Source of the DNA: Nannobrachium achirus
Lineage: Eukaryota > Chordata > Actinopteri > Myctophiformes > Myctophidae
Direction: 5' to 3'
Assembly (NCBI GenBank): GCA_963921795.1
Contig: OY997653.1
Span: forward strand, 24,039,158-24,103,157
Length of the DNA: 64,000 nt
The position numbers and the translations under genes are program-made. This document shows positions 21,560 through 33,765 of this stretch, in pieces. The first letter of the stretch is position 1, and each line of letters begins with the position of its first letter. The notes beneath the pieces were generated by a model that was not told the DNA's origin, searched no databases, and worked only from the letters and a program-made list of their open reading frames with translations.

Positions 21560-22171
21560 CCCTTAAGTTCTGTTCAGATTCACTACACCTTCGTTCTGTT
21601 CGGGTCATTTTGACCCGGTGGATTTTGGTTTAAAAATAACAACACTAATATAAATTTTAACTTAACAAATCATCATGATACATTGACTTTGACTCAATAC
21701 CAAACAATTCATATGATATATTTGGTAAATGTTTGCATTTCTGCTTTGCTATATCACATTAAACACTGAAAGAGCTAGGCGTTTTTACTGATTTAGCTGA
21801 AATCCATGTAAAAAAAACTACTTCATTTAATACTGAGCAATATTGCTCATGCTTATAGGAAGGGGGGGAGGGTTCGGAATGGGGCTTCGGAAGGGGGGTG
21901 TTAGAAGTGGGGGTGACTGTGTGTCTGTGTTTTGGCATAATACTGTGTATTTCTGTGCTTCCGGGTCAAAATGACCCGAACAGCACTTAAGGTTCAAAAA
22001 ATACGAGGGGGGTGTAGCATGGGTGTAGTGATAAAATATTTTTTTTACATGTTCATCTCAGAAGAATCTTTAAGGCCAGTGAGTTTCAGGTGGAAACATT
22101 TTTAACTTCTACCTTTTTTTTCCAAATGAAAATGTAAAACGGGTCAAAATGACCCGAACAGCACTTAAGGG
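21560..22171. mobile_element. piggyBac-like MITE (TTAA target)
   Basis: Flanked by TTAA (21556-21559 and 22172-22175). The ends are CCCTTAAGTTCTGTTC and GAACAGCACTTAAGGG. Inner repeats GGGTCATTTTGACCC occur near both ends. There is no transposase. It lies in the intron 5-prime of exon 2 of copy E. Confidence 0.8.
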
Positions 22172-22175
22172 TTAA

Positions 22176-23199
22176 AGGGGATGACCTCCCATTTTCAGTA
22201 ATCAACTATATATTTTATATATGTTAATATTGATGAGTGAACATTAGCCCAAGTGCCCCCCCTCCTGTTGAGAGGGGAACGGAGTTTGGACGATTTGGGG
22301 GTCACGTGACCAGTGACGTTGTCAAGTTGTGAAATGCAGCCTGCCTCCATACGTTTCAGTGGGATATCAGAAACAGCGCGACTTCAATTTAAATACAGAG
22401 CCTTTTCAGCCATGTCAGTTGTATTATGTACAAGGGCTGTGTCTTGTGAGCTAGAATATGTATCCATATGCCATCCAAAACGAGAAGGATCTACTCCTTC
22501 TGCTATTATTACTTTGTGTACACGGAACGAGGGAAGTAGGGCGGAAATACATGCCCATATTTGGCGGAACGCGATAACGAGCGACCGACGGCCGCATCGG
22601 CGCTCTCGAAGCTCAGATGGAGGAAACGAGGCGGACAGAGAGAGAAACAAGCACAGACAAAGTAAGAGAGAAACACACTTTCTAAAAAAAAATCTTTTGG
22701 TGAGCATGGTGAGGAGCTGGATCCGTCTCCTAGATTGTTTTGATTTTCGCATTTGACTTCCCTCTTCTGAGCGCCGTCCGTCGCTCGTTGAAAAACGTCA
22801 TCACGTTCCGCCAAATATGGGCATGTATTTCCGCCCTACTTCCCTCGTTCCGTGTACACAAAGTAATAATAGCAGAAGGAGTAGATCCTTCTCGTTTTGG
22901 ATGGCATATGGATACATATTCTAGCTCACAAGACACAGCCCTTGTACATAATACAACTGACATGGCTGAAAAGGCTCTGTATTTAAATTGAAGTCGCGCT
23001 GTTTCTGATATCCCACTGAAACGTATGGAGGCAGGCTGCATTTCACAACTTGACAACGTCACTGGTCACGTGACCCCCAAATCGTCCAAACTCCGTTCCC
23101 CTCTCAACAGGAGGGGGGGCACTTGGGCTAATGTTCACTCATCAATATTAACATATATAAAATATATTGTTGATTACTGAAAATGGGAGGTCATCCCCT
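22176..23199. mobile_element. Foldback TTAA transposon with about 400-bp inverted arms
   Basis: Starts AGGGGATGACCTCCCATTTT, ends with its inverse, and is flanked by TTAA (22172-22175, shared with the preceding element, and 23200-23203). The arms are about 22176-22575 and 22795-23199 with a unique 200-bp centre. The 147-, 122- and 110-residue ORFs here are the same arm sequence read from both sides, which is why the same peptide (MTLSSCEMQPASIRFSG...) appears twice. Class: Kolobok- or piggyBac-like by target only. Confidence 0.8.
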
Positions 23200-23368
23200 T
23201 TAAGTACTAGTTGTCTTGTCGTAAGGCCTATGTGGCCTTTGTCAGCATTAGTTACTGCAAAGAATAAAGGTGCTGAACTAACCAGTTAACTGATTTTTTT
23301 TAGGGGTGATTTCTGTTTCTGTGAAACTAAACACAATCAGCACATAGGTTGAAAGTACGATCACTCAC

Positions 23369-23702
23369 CCGTAGATTAACTTAAGCCATTTACAGTATGA
23401 TGTTCAACGTAGTCAAACAGATGATTCATCATCTTTTGACCAAGAATGAGAGTATACAGATCGTTTTCATATAAAACCCAGGATTAATTTCAAGTGAACA
23501 CTGAAGTACTGATAATACTAGATCTGAACAGAACACCATACCGATTTTTATTCTCCATTATACTCTGTGGTGCGGGCCACTGCCTTCAAAAAGATCCAGT
23601 TGTCCTGGATATTATATAGACCCAGTTGTCTTCTATAATGCAGCACCATCCCTCCAACCATCACTGGAGCCGCACCTTCCTCTTTGATCCTGTAGACTGT
23701 TC
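23369..23702 (-). pseudogene. P-type exon 3 and exon 4 remnants with dead splice site
   Basis: The exon 4 relic (23369-23440) reads KMMNHLFDYVEHH and then has a stop. Its acceptor has changed from TAG to TTG. An exon 3 relic (about 23547-23702) reads VYRIKEEGAAPVMVGGMVL and ends NGE-stop just before its donor. Its 5-prime side is fused to the start of another exon 4. Confidence 0.7.
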
Positions 23703-23805
23703 CATCATCTTTCGACCTAGAATGAGTGTACAGACAGTTTTTCAAATAAAACCCAGGATTAATTTCAAGTGAACACTAGTGCTAGATCTGAACAGAACAC
23801 CATAC

Positions 23806-23934
23806 CTATGCCTTCCTCATCGTACTGCTTTTTGCGGGCGATTGCTATGACGTAGATGACGTTGTTGCCCTCAACACCACAGCACACCCCTCCAACAAGC
23901 TCTGGAGCCACACTTTCCTTTTTAGTCCTGTAGA
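23806..23934 (-). pseudogene. Isolated intact P-type exon 3
   Basis: 129 nt with AG acceptor (CTTCAG) and GTATGG donor. It encodes VYRTKKESVAPELVGGVCCG and ends YDEEGIG, very close to exon 3 of plus-strand gene P1. It sits upstream of the broken exons above, so it probably belongs to a dead minus-strand P-type copy. Confidence 0.65.
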
Positions 23935-23999
23935 CTGAAGTACAAACAAGGTAGACGGTGAAGATTAGTATCATCAATAAGTATGCAAAACATAACTTC

Positions 24000-24578
24000 T
24001 GTGTGGAAATATGAAATATAGATAAATACTAATAGATACTTAAATAGGGGTGTAAAATCTTGCCTATAGGGCACCAGGCAATATGTCACTGTGTAGAAAA
24101 ACCTGTAATTGTTACAAACACATTTGTAGTGATCTGAAAGAAAGTAGTCTCACCAGCCCCATGGCTTCTGATGCCCTCCTATACACCTTAACCCATTCAG
24201 GCCGGGAACACATTTTGCTGTTTGGGAGGGGCTTACAGTACATGTACATTATGTAGCAACATATTTGTTTTGTATGCTAATTTCTGATTTAGCCCTATTC
24301 TATAGGTTAGGCCTAAACTTGAGGCCAGTCCCCAGCTCACTCCGGTATATATTATCAAGCCCCACGTGGTCCTCAAAGGAAGAATCTCTCAGCAGGATTA
24401 TGTTGTTGGAACAAGAACAAACCAGTCTCACATACTGACAATAGGAATCGAAAGTACAACATTTTAGCTTATCATTCTTTCATGGCCATTTAAGAAAAAA
24501 TTAAACATTTCTGCAGTAATAGAAGGTAAAACCAGGCACCCTCCTGTTTACCTTGTTTATTTTATTCCTGTATACAGA
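24000..24578. other. Non-genic stretch
   Basis: No exon, TE end or repeat that I could assign. Confidence 0.4.
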
Positions 24579-24680
24579 GGTCCAGGCAGCCTTGCATCTG
24601 GCCGTCGTTTGGTAGAAGCCCTATTTTTTGGTCCAGGCAGCCTTGCATCTGGCCGTCGTTTGGTAGAAGCCCTATTTTTT
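24579..24680. repeat. Two tandem copies of a 51-bp unit
   Basis: GGTCCAGGCAGCCTTGCATC starts each unit and the second copy follows directly. It lies just 3-prime of an exon 5 relic. Confidence 0.8.
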
Positions 24681-24689
24681 TCGGTACTC

Positions 24690-25350
24690 GAGGGCTTTGA
24701 GGTGTGTTATTTGGTCTCCACTCTGGAAACCATTATTCTAGTAAAAATGCATGGCACGGTTATTTCCCGTGTCCATGTGACTGTAGGGGGAAGGAAATGA
24801 GATTCAGGATTAGTTGAAAAGTCCAAACTAAGTAGTTTATTATTATTACCCCCTTGGGATAATTTCCCCCTTGGGATAATAAAGGTATCTATCTATCTAT
24901 TATTATTATTATTATTACTCAGTTTGATTTGGCTGTGGGTCTTTTTCTTTTGCCTGAGAATATCTTTCACACAATTCATCATTATTGATCCTAGAATGAG
25001 AATACCGTTTTTAAAACAAAACGCATGATTGAATTGAACTCCACTGAACTGATAGTATTGTATACTGAATACTGAACTGAACAACATACCGATCTGGTTT
25101 CCCCTGAAGTTGATGGCGAGATGTCCAGCACGTGGTTCAGCAGCTTTGATCCTAGAATGAGAATACAGACTGTTTTTAAAACCAAACGCATGATTAATTT
25201 GAAGTGAACTCTACTGAAGTATTGTACACTGAATTGAACACCATACCGATCTTTTGCCTTCTGTGTTCGGGGTGGGTTGCAAGTGCACTCACTGATGTAT
25301 AGGCGCTCGCCATTCCTTGTCTTCCTTATCTTATCGCCTTACCTTATTTT
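24690..25350 (-). pseudogene. Scrambled K/M-type exons 3-5
   Basis: The exon 5 relic (about 24690-24773) reads HMDTGNNRAMHFY and then TAG. Exon 4 (about 24917-24986) reads MMNCVKDILRQKKKTHSQIK, but its donor has lost GT (CT|GAGTAATAA). A composite exon (about 25092-25158) begins as exon 4 (SKLLNHVLDI) and ends as exon 3 (NFRGNQIG) before a GTATG donor. A diverged exon 3 end (about 25245-25320) reads VSALATHPEHRRQKIG. Confidence 0.65.
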
Positions 25351-25960
25351 TTTCCTTCTTGATTTCGTATATGAAAGCAGGTCTGTTGTCGCCGTAGTAA
25401 TGTGGAACAGGTTCAGGGTGGCGTTGAAAGTTAAAATGCTCATAAAAGCCAATAGATTTTTGTTATTTGTGGCCACGTGCCTGCAGGGGAAAGATATGGA
25501 TTCAGATTAGTTACAGCAAAAGATTAAAGTTCTGAACTAACTCATTAGTTGATCTTTTGAGTGGTGATTTCTGTTTCTGTGAAACCAACACAATCATCAC
25601 ATTTGTTGCAAGTACTATTATCACTCACAGGTAGATCCTCTTGTATTTCTTGTGATGTTCAAAGTAATCCAACACATGATTCATCATCTTTCGACCTAGA
25701 ATGAGTGTGTGCAGACAGTTTTTCAAATAAAACCAAGGATTAATTTCAGGTGGACATTAACGCTAGATCCGAAAAGAACACCATACCTATACCTTCCCCA
25801 TCGTAATTTTTTTTTTTTACGGGCGATTGCCATCACGTAGATGATGTTGTTGCCCTCTTTCTGCCTCCTCATAGGGGCATTGTGCCTCCTCCTAGGGGTA
25901 ACACCTGACTGTTAGTGTCCACCCAACTGCCGTCTATTGCTGCAATACAAAAACCACCAA
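25341..25960 (-). pseudogene. P-type copy on the minus strand: exons 3-5, frame-shifted
   Basis: Exon 4 (25629-25695) is intact: RKMMNHVLDYFEHHKKYKRI. Exon 5 (about 25341-25491) keeps HVATNNKN but has lost one base before the GFYEHFNFQRHPEPVPHYYG part. Exon 3 (about 25790-25960) has a stop after GGGTMPL and an expanded A-run before YDGEGIG. It is the opposite-strand relative of genes P1 and P2. Confidence 0.65.
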
Positions 25961-26034
25961 CCATGACTGGAGAAAGGAATATGAAGTGAACTCCACTGAA
26001 CTGATAGTAGTGTATACTGAACTGAACACCATAC

Positions 26035-26818
26035 CGATCTGGTTTCCCCTGAAGTCGGGGAGGGTTGCAATGGCGGCAATGTATACGTAATCTTCGCCCT
26101 CGCGGTCGCATCGTTCCTCCACGAGCACTGCCCGAACCAGCTGCTCTTTGTAGATCGCTGAAGTTGTAAACAGAGGATAAATTGAAGATTTGTTTCATCA
26201 AAAGGCAGTGGAACTCTGAAAATATATAGTTAATCACTAATAGATGGTCAGTGCAGTTGTTTTCTGACAGCAGCAGTTATACAGTATGTGAAACTTGGCA
26301 AGTGCAAATAGATTTTATTGTAAAGGGAGGAAATGCTTTTACACTTTTGAGCGGTGCTTCTGGAGAGAGCTACGCTCCAACATCTGGCTTTGTCCGGTTC
26401 TGATAAAATGTTCGATCAAAAAAGATGTCCGGGCCCTAAAGTAAACTGAAGTGTGGCCTACATCTGGCCTAGATATGGCCTACATCTTGACACAAATGTC
26501 TCAAAGTTTGTTGTACGCCCAGGGTCCCATTGGCCAAGCTTCGCAGGACACGCTGTGATTGGCCAGCGGGAGGCACGATGAAATTAACTCATAAAATAGC
26601 ACCGCTCGCTTCACACTAGGTGTGATTTGTTTTCTAAGGCCGATGAGACCTGGAAGAATGTGTGACTGATGGGAGTTGTCTCACCTTGCATGGACAGTGG
26701 TGCGTATCCACGATACCAGCTGAAATCTTTTGCTGCTGGTAAGACATTTGTGATGACAAAATGTTTGTTGAGGGCTGGCATGTCTTTATTTAAGCCGATT
26801 TTCTTCAGCTTTAAATCA
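26035..26818 (-). pseudogene. M-type copy F: intact exons 2 and 3 only
   Basis: Exon 2 (26685-26818) is the LKLKKIGLNKDM type and exon 3 (26035-26157) reads AIYKEQLVRAVLVEERCDRE and ends FRGNQIG. Both are open with matching phases and splice sites. Tyr73 is kept (YVYIAAIA) and Arg84 of the CoA loop is kept, but Gly87 is Gln. Downstream, the exon 4 it needs has been replaced by P-type exons, so it looks truncated by recombination. Confidence 0.6.
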
Positions 26819-26990
26819 CTGTGTGAAGAGCAAAACGTACATGGTTAAAACACCTTGGGCTGTATTTTGATGGTCTTATGTACCAGTTGTCTTGTCTTAA
26901 GGCCTATGTGGCCTCTGTTAGGTATAGTGAATAGCAAGTGAACAGATGGCTATACAGTATGAAGGCAAAAGTGGGCAGAGTTCATTTTTG

Positions 26991-27420
26991 TCTCCACCAG
27001 CCGAAGGCTGAGAGAGAGTATGTTTTCCCCTCCGTCCGTCCGTCCGTCCGTCCGTCCATCCGTGCGTGCGTGCGTCCGTGCGTCCTCGCAGTTTGTGAGC
27101 AGCTAATCTGTCACCGTTGGCCCGATCGCTGCCAAACTGAGCACACACACTCCCTGGATGCCAATCTAGAACCTCTGCCCCACATTTTTCAAATCAGCCT
27201 CATGGTGGCGCTATAACAGGCCGATTTGTGTGGCCTGGTTGTTACCAGCTAATCTCCGGCGCCGTTGGCCCGATCGCTGCCAAACTGAGCACACACACTC
27301 CCTGGATGCTAATTCAGAACCTCTGCCCCACATTTTTTAAATCAGCCTCATGGTGGCGCTATAACAGGCCCATTTGTGTGGCCTGGTGGAGACCTGTGCT
27401 CGGAAGAGCACTGCTTCTAG
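26991..27420 (+). mobile_element. Helitron-like element, short copy
   Basis: Same ends as the 4.4-kb copy (TCTCCACCAG start; GTGCTCGGAAGAGCAC hairpin; terminal CTAG). It contains (CGTC)n and two internal repeats. The matching sites at 13.85 and 18.08 kb are empty, so the insertion is polymorphic between array units. Confidence 0.6.
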
Positions 27421-27755
27421 TTATTTCTTTTTTCCATCAGTTTCTCTCTCCATTTCAAATCTGTAGGCATCTTAGCCATGGCTGAGGGCGTTTTTCACTG
27501 TCCCAACATTCGAACACTGCCAATGCTTTAAAATGGCCATGGTGATGATGACTACAGTATGTGTCCCTGTTTCTTTTATCTTTTTTAAGTTATAAAAAGA
27601 TTGGGGGTGAACAGCCTCAAAACCGCCCATTAATTATTTTGAATTGTAAAAGTGTACTTCCAGGCATCCGGGCAGTTGGCCATGCTTCCAAAGAAGTCTT
27701 ATCTTTTGTCCATTTGAAAGGTCTATACAAATAGTTTATTATTACTATTACTCAC

Positions 27756-28040
27756 AGTTCGATTTGGCTTTGGGTCTTTTTCTTCTGCCTCAGAATACCC
27801 TTCACACGATTCATTATTGATCCTAGAATGAGAATAGTTTTTAAAACCAAACGCATGATTAATTTGAAGGGAAATCTACTGAACTGATAGTATTGTATAC
27901 TGAACTGAACACCATACCAATCTGTTTTCCTCTGAAGTCGAGGCGGGTGGCGATGGCGGCAATGTAGATGTACTTCCTGCCTTCAGGGTCTTTTCTGTCG
28001 TCCACGAGCACTGCACCAACCAGCTGCTCTTTGTAGATCG
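27756..28040 (-). pseudogene. M-type exons 3 and 4, orphan
   Basis: Exon 3 (27918-28040) reads AIYKEQLVGAVLVDDRKDPE...YIYIAAIATRLDFRGKQIG. Exon 4 (27756-27822) reads SIMNRVKGILRQKKKTQSQI and is one codon short. Both are intact with good splice sites. This is the uninterrupted form of the exon 3 that is fused to the OTU fragment elsewhere. No matching exon 2 or 5 nearby. A degraded exon 5 lies at about 28295-28395. Confidence 0.6.
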
Positions 28041-28878
28041 CTGAAGTTATAAACAGAGGAAGTTGAAGATTAGTTTCATCAAAAGGCAGTGGATGACGGC
28101 AATTATATGTTCAACTTGGCAAGTGCTAATAGATTTTATTGTGAAGGGAGGAAATGCTTTTACATTTTTGAGCGGTCGATCCTTCGCCGCTGATGGTTCT
28201 CAGTGATTCATTTTCAAGGCAAATTATGTCTTCATCGGAAAAAGGTTAATTGATCTTACACCCACAGGTAGTACAGTATATTTACATTGAAGTGATTCAT
28301 TCGCTATAAATATATTCAAATGCATGGAGGTAATTTATTAGTTCTCCCCTCTGGAAACCAAGGTGCGTGTAAGCCCATGGAAGCAGTCCACGTGACTGTA
28401 GGGGGAAGGAAATGAGATTCAGGATGAGTTGAAAAGTGATAAAATAACATTATTTAATTAATGGATGTTTGGGGCTTAATTTGTTTGACATACTGTAAAG
28501 GTAGTTTCAAGAGTACCTTAGCATGGGGGTTATACATGGTTTTAAAAGGTCAGGATTAGGCACAATAATTGTTACATAATGACCTAATCGCAATTATTTG
28601 ATATACAATCTCAATTAATGAATACCCTGTCATTAAACTGAGCACTCATGTGGGAAACAACCAGACACAAAATACAACAAATCAAAAGCACAACAACATA
28701 ACTTAACTAGCTCTGGTCCAGTGGTCGATATTTAGTGACATTTCTAACAAGGAACAGAGCCAACTTAAAACTAAGGGAGAATTAACAACAATAAGGTAAG
28801 GGCATGGGGTAAACGCCTCTGCAATATCAATATCAGTTCATTAACAATATATTATAGTAACCTATAAATAGATTAATT

Positions 28879-29250
28879 CTAATAGACTAATATTACTAGA
28901 ATTACTATGTTGCCATACCTGCTACTATGGTCCATTGATTGAACACCAGCAGCTCCCATCAGGCTGCCGTTGTAGACAAAGTCAAACCCTGCCTGCATAA
29001 AAATAAAAAAAATACAATCCCCTATGACTTTGATTCTGTACACAGCAGTACCATGCAAGTTAAAATGCAGCACTAAAAAGTCAATAAACGGCACAAAATC
29101 GTAGAATTGATAAATGTTTGCATACCCCCAGTTCCCACTTCCCAGCAGCAGCAGGTGCATCCAACCCTCACTGATCAGCCCATCGTTTACTGTGATTGAA
29201 TAGGCTGCAGCTGTGAGGTCGCGATCAGGCTGCACATCTGATGAGAACAA
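28879..29250 (-). other. Possible unknown exon pair, duplicated at 43.82-44.11 kb
   Basis: A minus-strand frame reads VQPDRDLTAAAYSITVNDGL after a CATCAG acceptor-like site, and FDFVYNGSLMGAAGVQ after a second one. I do not recognise it. In the unit 2 copy, indels change the frame inside both segments. This argues against a constrained coding sequence, or means that one copy is dead. Confidence 0.25.
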
Positions 29251-30309
29251 ACCAAAAGTACATTAATATCCAATATTCACTTCTTATGAAGTATGAAATA
29301 TGTCACGCTAGCTGCTATGGACCAGAACTATATGTCACAGCCAGCCAGCCAGCCCATTCACCCTCTTCTATATGCTTCACGTATAGTATACATAGGCTAC
29401 TCAAGCAAAGCAGCCTTTTCTTTTTAAAGATTATACAGTGACTAAAAACCTACCCTGGTTTACAGGAACAGTGTTCATCATTATCGTACCCTATATCTAT
29501 GCATGCATGATCTTTTTTTAACCAGTTTGCTGCTGAGACACTTTGTCAACCAGGATATGTCCTTAATAAAACACACAATGTTCACCCTTCTGTCTGCTTC
29601 TAGAAAGAAATGCATAATTTTACTCCTACATGAGTTGGATAATATTTTTCAGCTACTCAAAATCAATGGATGGATAATGATGCCAGCCGCAGCAGAGTTT
29701 TACGGCAGGTGCATACCGCCACCTACTGGACCGGCATATGCGGGCATATGTACTATGAACTATGAGTATGACATTACTTCACATCATTAAAGCAGATTAA
29801 ATAATACTTAAAATATACAAATAGTTAATGTGTAAAAGTGAGAATAATATTGAACCATAGATAAACAAGGCCCACAATGAAAACAAGCCCTTAACAAAAA
29901 GCCCTATAACTTATAGGGCTTTTTGTTGTACCACTGTGTACCGTTTGCAAAGTAATAAATCAATCTCTCCATTCTGACATGCACTCTAATCCTATCCCAG
30001 TCCCTTCATTTTAAATCAACACAATGTAGTAGGTGTGGTTGCCCAGATTAGTACTTTTATTCTTTCCATCCACGTCAGATAAACTTTATTTTGCCACACT
30101 ACTCCTCCCACAGTTTTGGTGGCACAAATCGACCAGCTTCATCGGGACATGGAAGGGTGCATTTGAGACCAGGAGCGCTCGTTTTTGGACGCAAAGTGGA
30201 GCAATCAGTGCCTCCTTAAGGGGACTGCCAATATAACATCTCATTAGTCCTACAGGGTTAGGTCGTTTACACATAGTTTTACTGAGGTTAGAGTTATCAT
30301 TCACACGGT

Positions 30310-30575
30310 TAAAATTCACCAGGTTAGCATTCACCAGCGTCGGCAGGTTAGCATTCACCAGGTTAGGTTTAGGCATAGTTTTACTGAGGTTAGGGTTAGG
30401 ATTAGCGTTAGGTTTAGGCATAGTAGCATTCACCAGCGTTGGCAGGTTAGCATTCACCAGCGTCAGCAGGTTAGCATTCACCAGCGTTGGCAGGTTAGCA
30501 TTCACCCGGTTAGCATTCACCAGCGTTGGCAGGTTAGCATTCACCAGTGTCGGCAGGTTAGCATTCACCAGCATC
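30310..30575. repeat. Minisatellite of about 24 bp, telomere-like core
   Basis: Units like GGCAGGTTAGCATTCACCAG with CGTT, mixed with GGTTAGGGTTAGG-like stretches. The 162-residue minus-strand ORF (LVNANLPT repeats) is a by-product. Confidence 0.8.
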
Positions 30576-31669
30576 AGACTAATGGGAAATCAGAACAATG
30601 CCATGGCACCGCCTCCTTCCGGGGTGAACTACAAAACAAGCGCTCTGGTCCCAATCTCACTGGTACCTCAAAACAATGTAACATACATTTATTTGTGAAT
30701 GGTAAAATGCAAAAAAAAAAAAAATCCCAAATAAAAAGATGATGACTGACGTCTGACTTGATGAAAAAAGAAAAAGAAAAAGTGAGAGCAGCTGCTCTAG
30801 GCTGATTTCAGGAAATTGAGGAAGTATAGCCTCGCCCTCAACATAAAATGTATTTTAATTGTAATTCTGCCCTTTTAAGATATATGTACCCAATCGAATA
30901 TCTTAGTTACATCGATATCGTTCATGTGAACTAGTTTGTTGAAGCTTATTCATTATAATTATCAAAATCGCTATGACCAAAATGTTGCACCTAATAAAAA
31001 GTGTGTTTTTGGAGCTTAAAAACTGTGCAGATGTTTTATCTTCTCCTTTATTCTCGCCTTGATGTCCAGCACCTGGCCTAAATACAGGCAAATACAGTAT
31101 CCTGAAAACAGAAATTATATGAACATGCCGTCAGAATGATTCCATTGTCCACCTCATTGCACACATTCACTACATCTTGTTTGCGCATAAGGAAGGTCTG
31201 CTGTCATATTTGTTGGTTCATTGGGCAGGAGACTGTCATGACCCTGGACTGGGTTTATCTTTGTGTATTTTTGAGCTGTGCTCCCGGAACAGAATCTATA
31301 TCTCCAGCTAAATATGGCCTACATCTAGGCACAAACGGCTCAAAGTTTGTTGTGAAAAATGTGCAGGGCTTAAGTAAACTGAAGTGTGGCCTACATCTGG
31401 CCTAAATATGCTGACATCTTGGCACAAACAAGTCTATGAAGCTATCTATAACATCTATGTAAAAAAGGTTTAATTTGAAACACAATATGGTATGGGCCGG
31501 GGTATATGCTATCGTATACTTTTGTTGAATGATTGATTGAGGAATATATTAGCAGTTTGCAATAGAAAAAAGCTTTACAGATTAATTACCCAGGACTGAG
31601 CATTGGTTAGACCATTGGTTTTACTGAGGTTAGGGTTAGGGTTAAGGTTAGGTTTAGGTGGTCTAACCA

Positions 31670-32160
31670 AGGGGAGGTCTAAACATTGAAAGACAGACGG
31701 ATAGAACATACAGTAGTACTTTACATAGGATAACATCAATTACAAAAGCTGAAAAGGGGGAGGAAAAAAAGGGGGGTGGAAACATGGGGGCTTATAGTCT
31801 ATTTACAAGTTCGAGAAACAGCCGCCTGAAGGTTACTTTTAATACCAATACCAAGGAGGCTAGGGATTTGCACTCCTTTAAGGCTTGCGGAAGGGCGTTC
31901 CACATTGGTGGTATAGATGGAGAACGAATTAGAGCCTTTTATAGTGATAAATCTAGGTTGAACATGATTAGTGGAGCTGCCTCTGGTGTTATGACATCTT
32001 TGACCTTTAGGAAGTAGTTTGTCAGACAGGTACATTGGTATCTTGGAGGTGTAGTGTATCTTGTACACCAGGCCCATTGCAAGATGCTGTACTGTACTTT
32101 GAGCCACCCCACGCTTTCGTGGTGATGAGCGGTAAGGTGGACCATGTTGGCCCATACAGG
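31670..32160 (-). mobile_element. LINE ORF2 C-terminal fragment
   Basis: The minus-strand frame reads WNALPQALKECKSLASLVLV and VTFRRLFLELVN, the C-terminal signature of fish L2/CR1/Rex-type LINEs. It is frame-shifted against the upstream TPEAAPLIMFNLDLS part. Confidence 0.6.
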
Positions 32161-32199
32161 TTCATTATTGATGGTGCTCTTTGTGATGTTAGAGTACTT

Positions 32200-33300
32200 C
32201 TCTTATTGTGTATCTGTCTGTCTTACTGCTCTACAGGATGCTTACAGGATCAGCCATGGTGGGCGGCATCACAGAAGCAGCCATCACCTCTCAGCAACAG
32301 AAACCTGAGGACAAACAACACAAACAACTTCAGTAGAATACCTCTGACATTCAACTAGTAGACTTAGTCTAAGGTGGAGACTGGGGCAGCTGGTGGACTT
32401 AAAGCTGATATCTTTCTGCTGACAAAAAACATTGGACGGCTAACCATGCTAGGTCGAATTACGACAAAGGCATCCTCACAATGCTCGATCAGTAGATTTG
32501 CATATGCAACAATGCAGGCCACTATTAAAGTCGCACGGCAATGGAAGTGCTCCACTTGTTACACTTGACTTCCGTATGGTTACGCATTTCCTAGTGAAAA
32601 GGGCCAGGAAGGCATGGGACATAGTGCTGGGAGGAATGTGATTTGATGGTCAAAAATTAGGGCCATAACTCAGACATGAATATATAAAGAAGGGCGGGCT
32701 GACGAGCGACGCCGAGTGTCACAGCATCGCTCCCATAGAAAGGCAGCGGCGACAGAAACAACTTGTGTTCACAGGAGATGAGACGTAGAGGTAGGCCAGC
32801 GCTCTGCTGTGCGGAGATGACGAACGGGGAGGCGGGGGAAGGGGGGAGCCACGCGAACCAGCACAGTGAGTGAACAGTGGCTCGCGGGGAGTAGTTGAAG
32901 TTGATTGACACAGGCACCTGTCAATCATTCTGACCTCATGAATTATTAAGTAGAGTCAACGTACGTCATCTCGAATGACGTTTTTTGTAGTTATAGTATA
33001 CTTAGGGCTGTAATTGTGTTGTTATAATACACAAACACAGGAATCAAGGTCAACATCCACAAGGGAAATTTGGCTTGAGCTTCCGCACCCCTACTGCAGC
33101 CTCAAAAACATTGGACATGCAACACGAATGTTACTACTATGTGATTTGACTGAGAAAACTGTACACCTAGCGTGACAATGGATGGACTGGCAAGCCAACA
33201 CGCAACATTACGGTGGTCTGGGTGTTCTTTTAAATGAAATACAACAACCCTATTGTCTACTAATCAAATATGTACAGTAATATCAACATCACACTGGAGC
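32200..33300. other. Non-genic stretch
   Basis: No exon matching unit 2 is seen. The ORFs near 32.7-32.9 kb overlap a GC-rich patch without any motif I recognise. Confidence 0.4.
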
Positions 33301-33765
33301 TTTTACCATTGTGTTGTATGTATTTTGTTTATGTCTTACTGTTGTATTGAGTATAGGAGTGGAGTGGACTGACATACTGTCATCAAACATGTCAATAATG
33401 TATTCAATAAATCAATCACACCAGAAATGTATTTGTATATTTTATATCTTAAAGCCAGCTAGATGTTTCACAATTCACATTTTATTTACAGCTTTGGATT
33501 TACATTGTGAGTTCCTTTAGGGATGGACCCATACAAGTAGCCTATGTAACTCTGACAGTGAACAAATGGAACCAAATGGACCCGTTCCACTGTCAGAAAT
33601 AAGGGGAGTTTGGAGACCGTGACATTTTAAAGTTTGACAAACACTGCTGTGCTGTAGTACGATGGTGTCGCTTGCCAAAAAGAACAGACGTATGGTAGCC
33701 TATAGCTCACAGAGTGTAGATTAGTTCTTATTGGCATGCAACAACAATGAATGGTAGCAGGAAAG

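Noticed and set aside
22313..23062. 147-, 122- and 110-residue ORFs in opposite orientation
   Set aside because: They are the two inverted arms of one foldback transposon; the same peptide appears from both arms and no known domain is present.
27425..27485. Possible alternative first exon (MAKMPTDLKW on the minus strand; MSKMPT in other units)
   Set aside because: There is a suitable ATG but no GT donor in the required phase, and the sequence differs between units.
28879..29250. New gene on the minus strand of the duplicated block
   Set aside because: The unit 2 copy has frame-changing indels in both putative exons; kept only as a low-confidence feature.
30086..30574. 162-residue ORF with LVNANLPT repeats
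   Set aside because: Direct translation of a 24-bp minisatellite.
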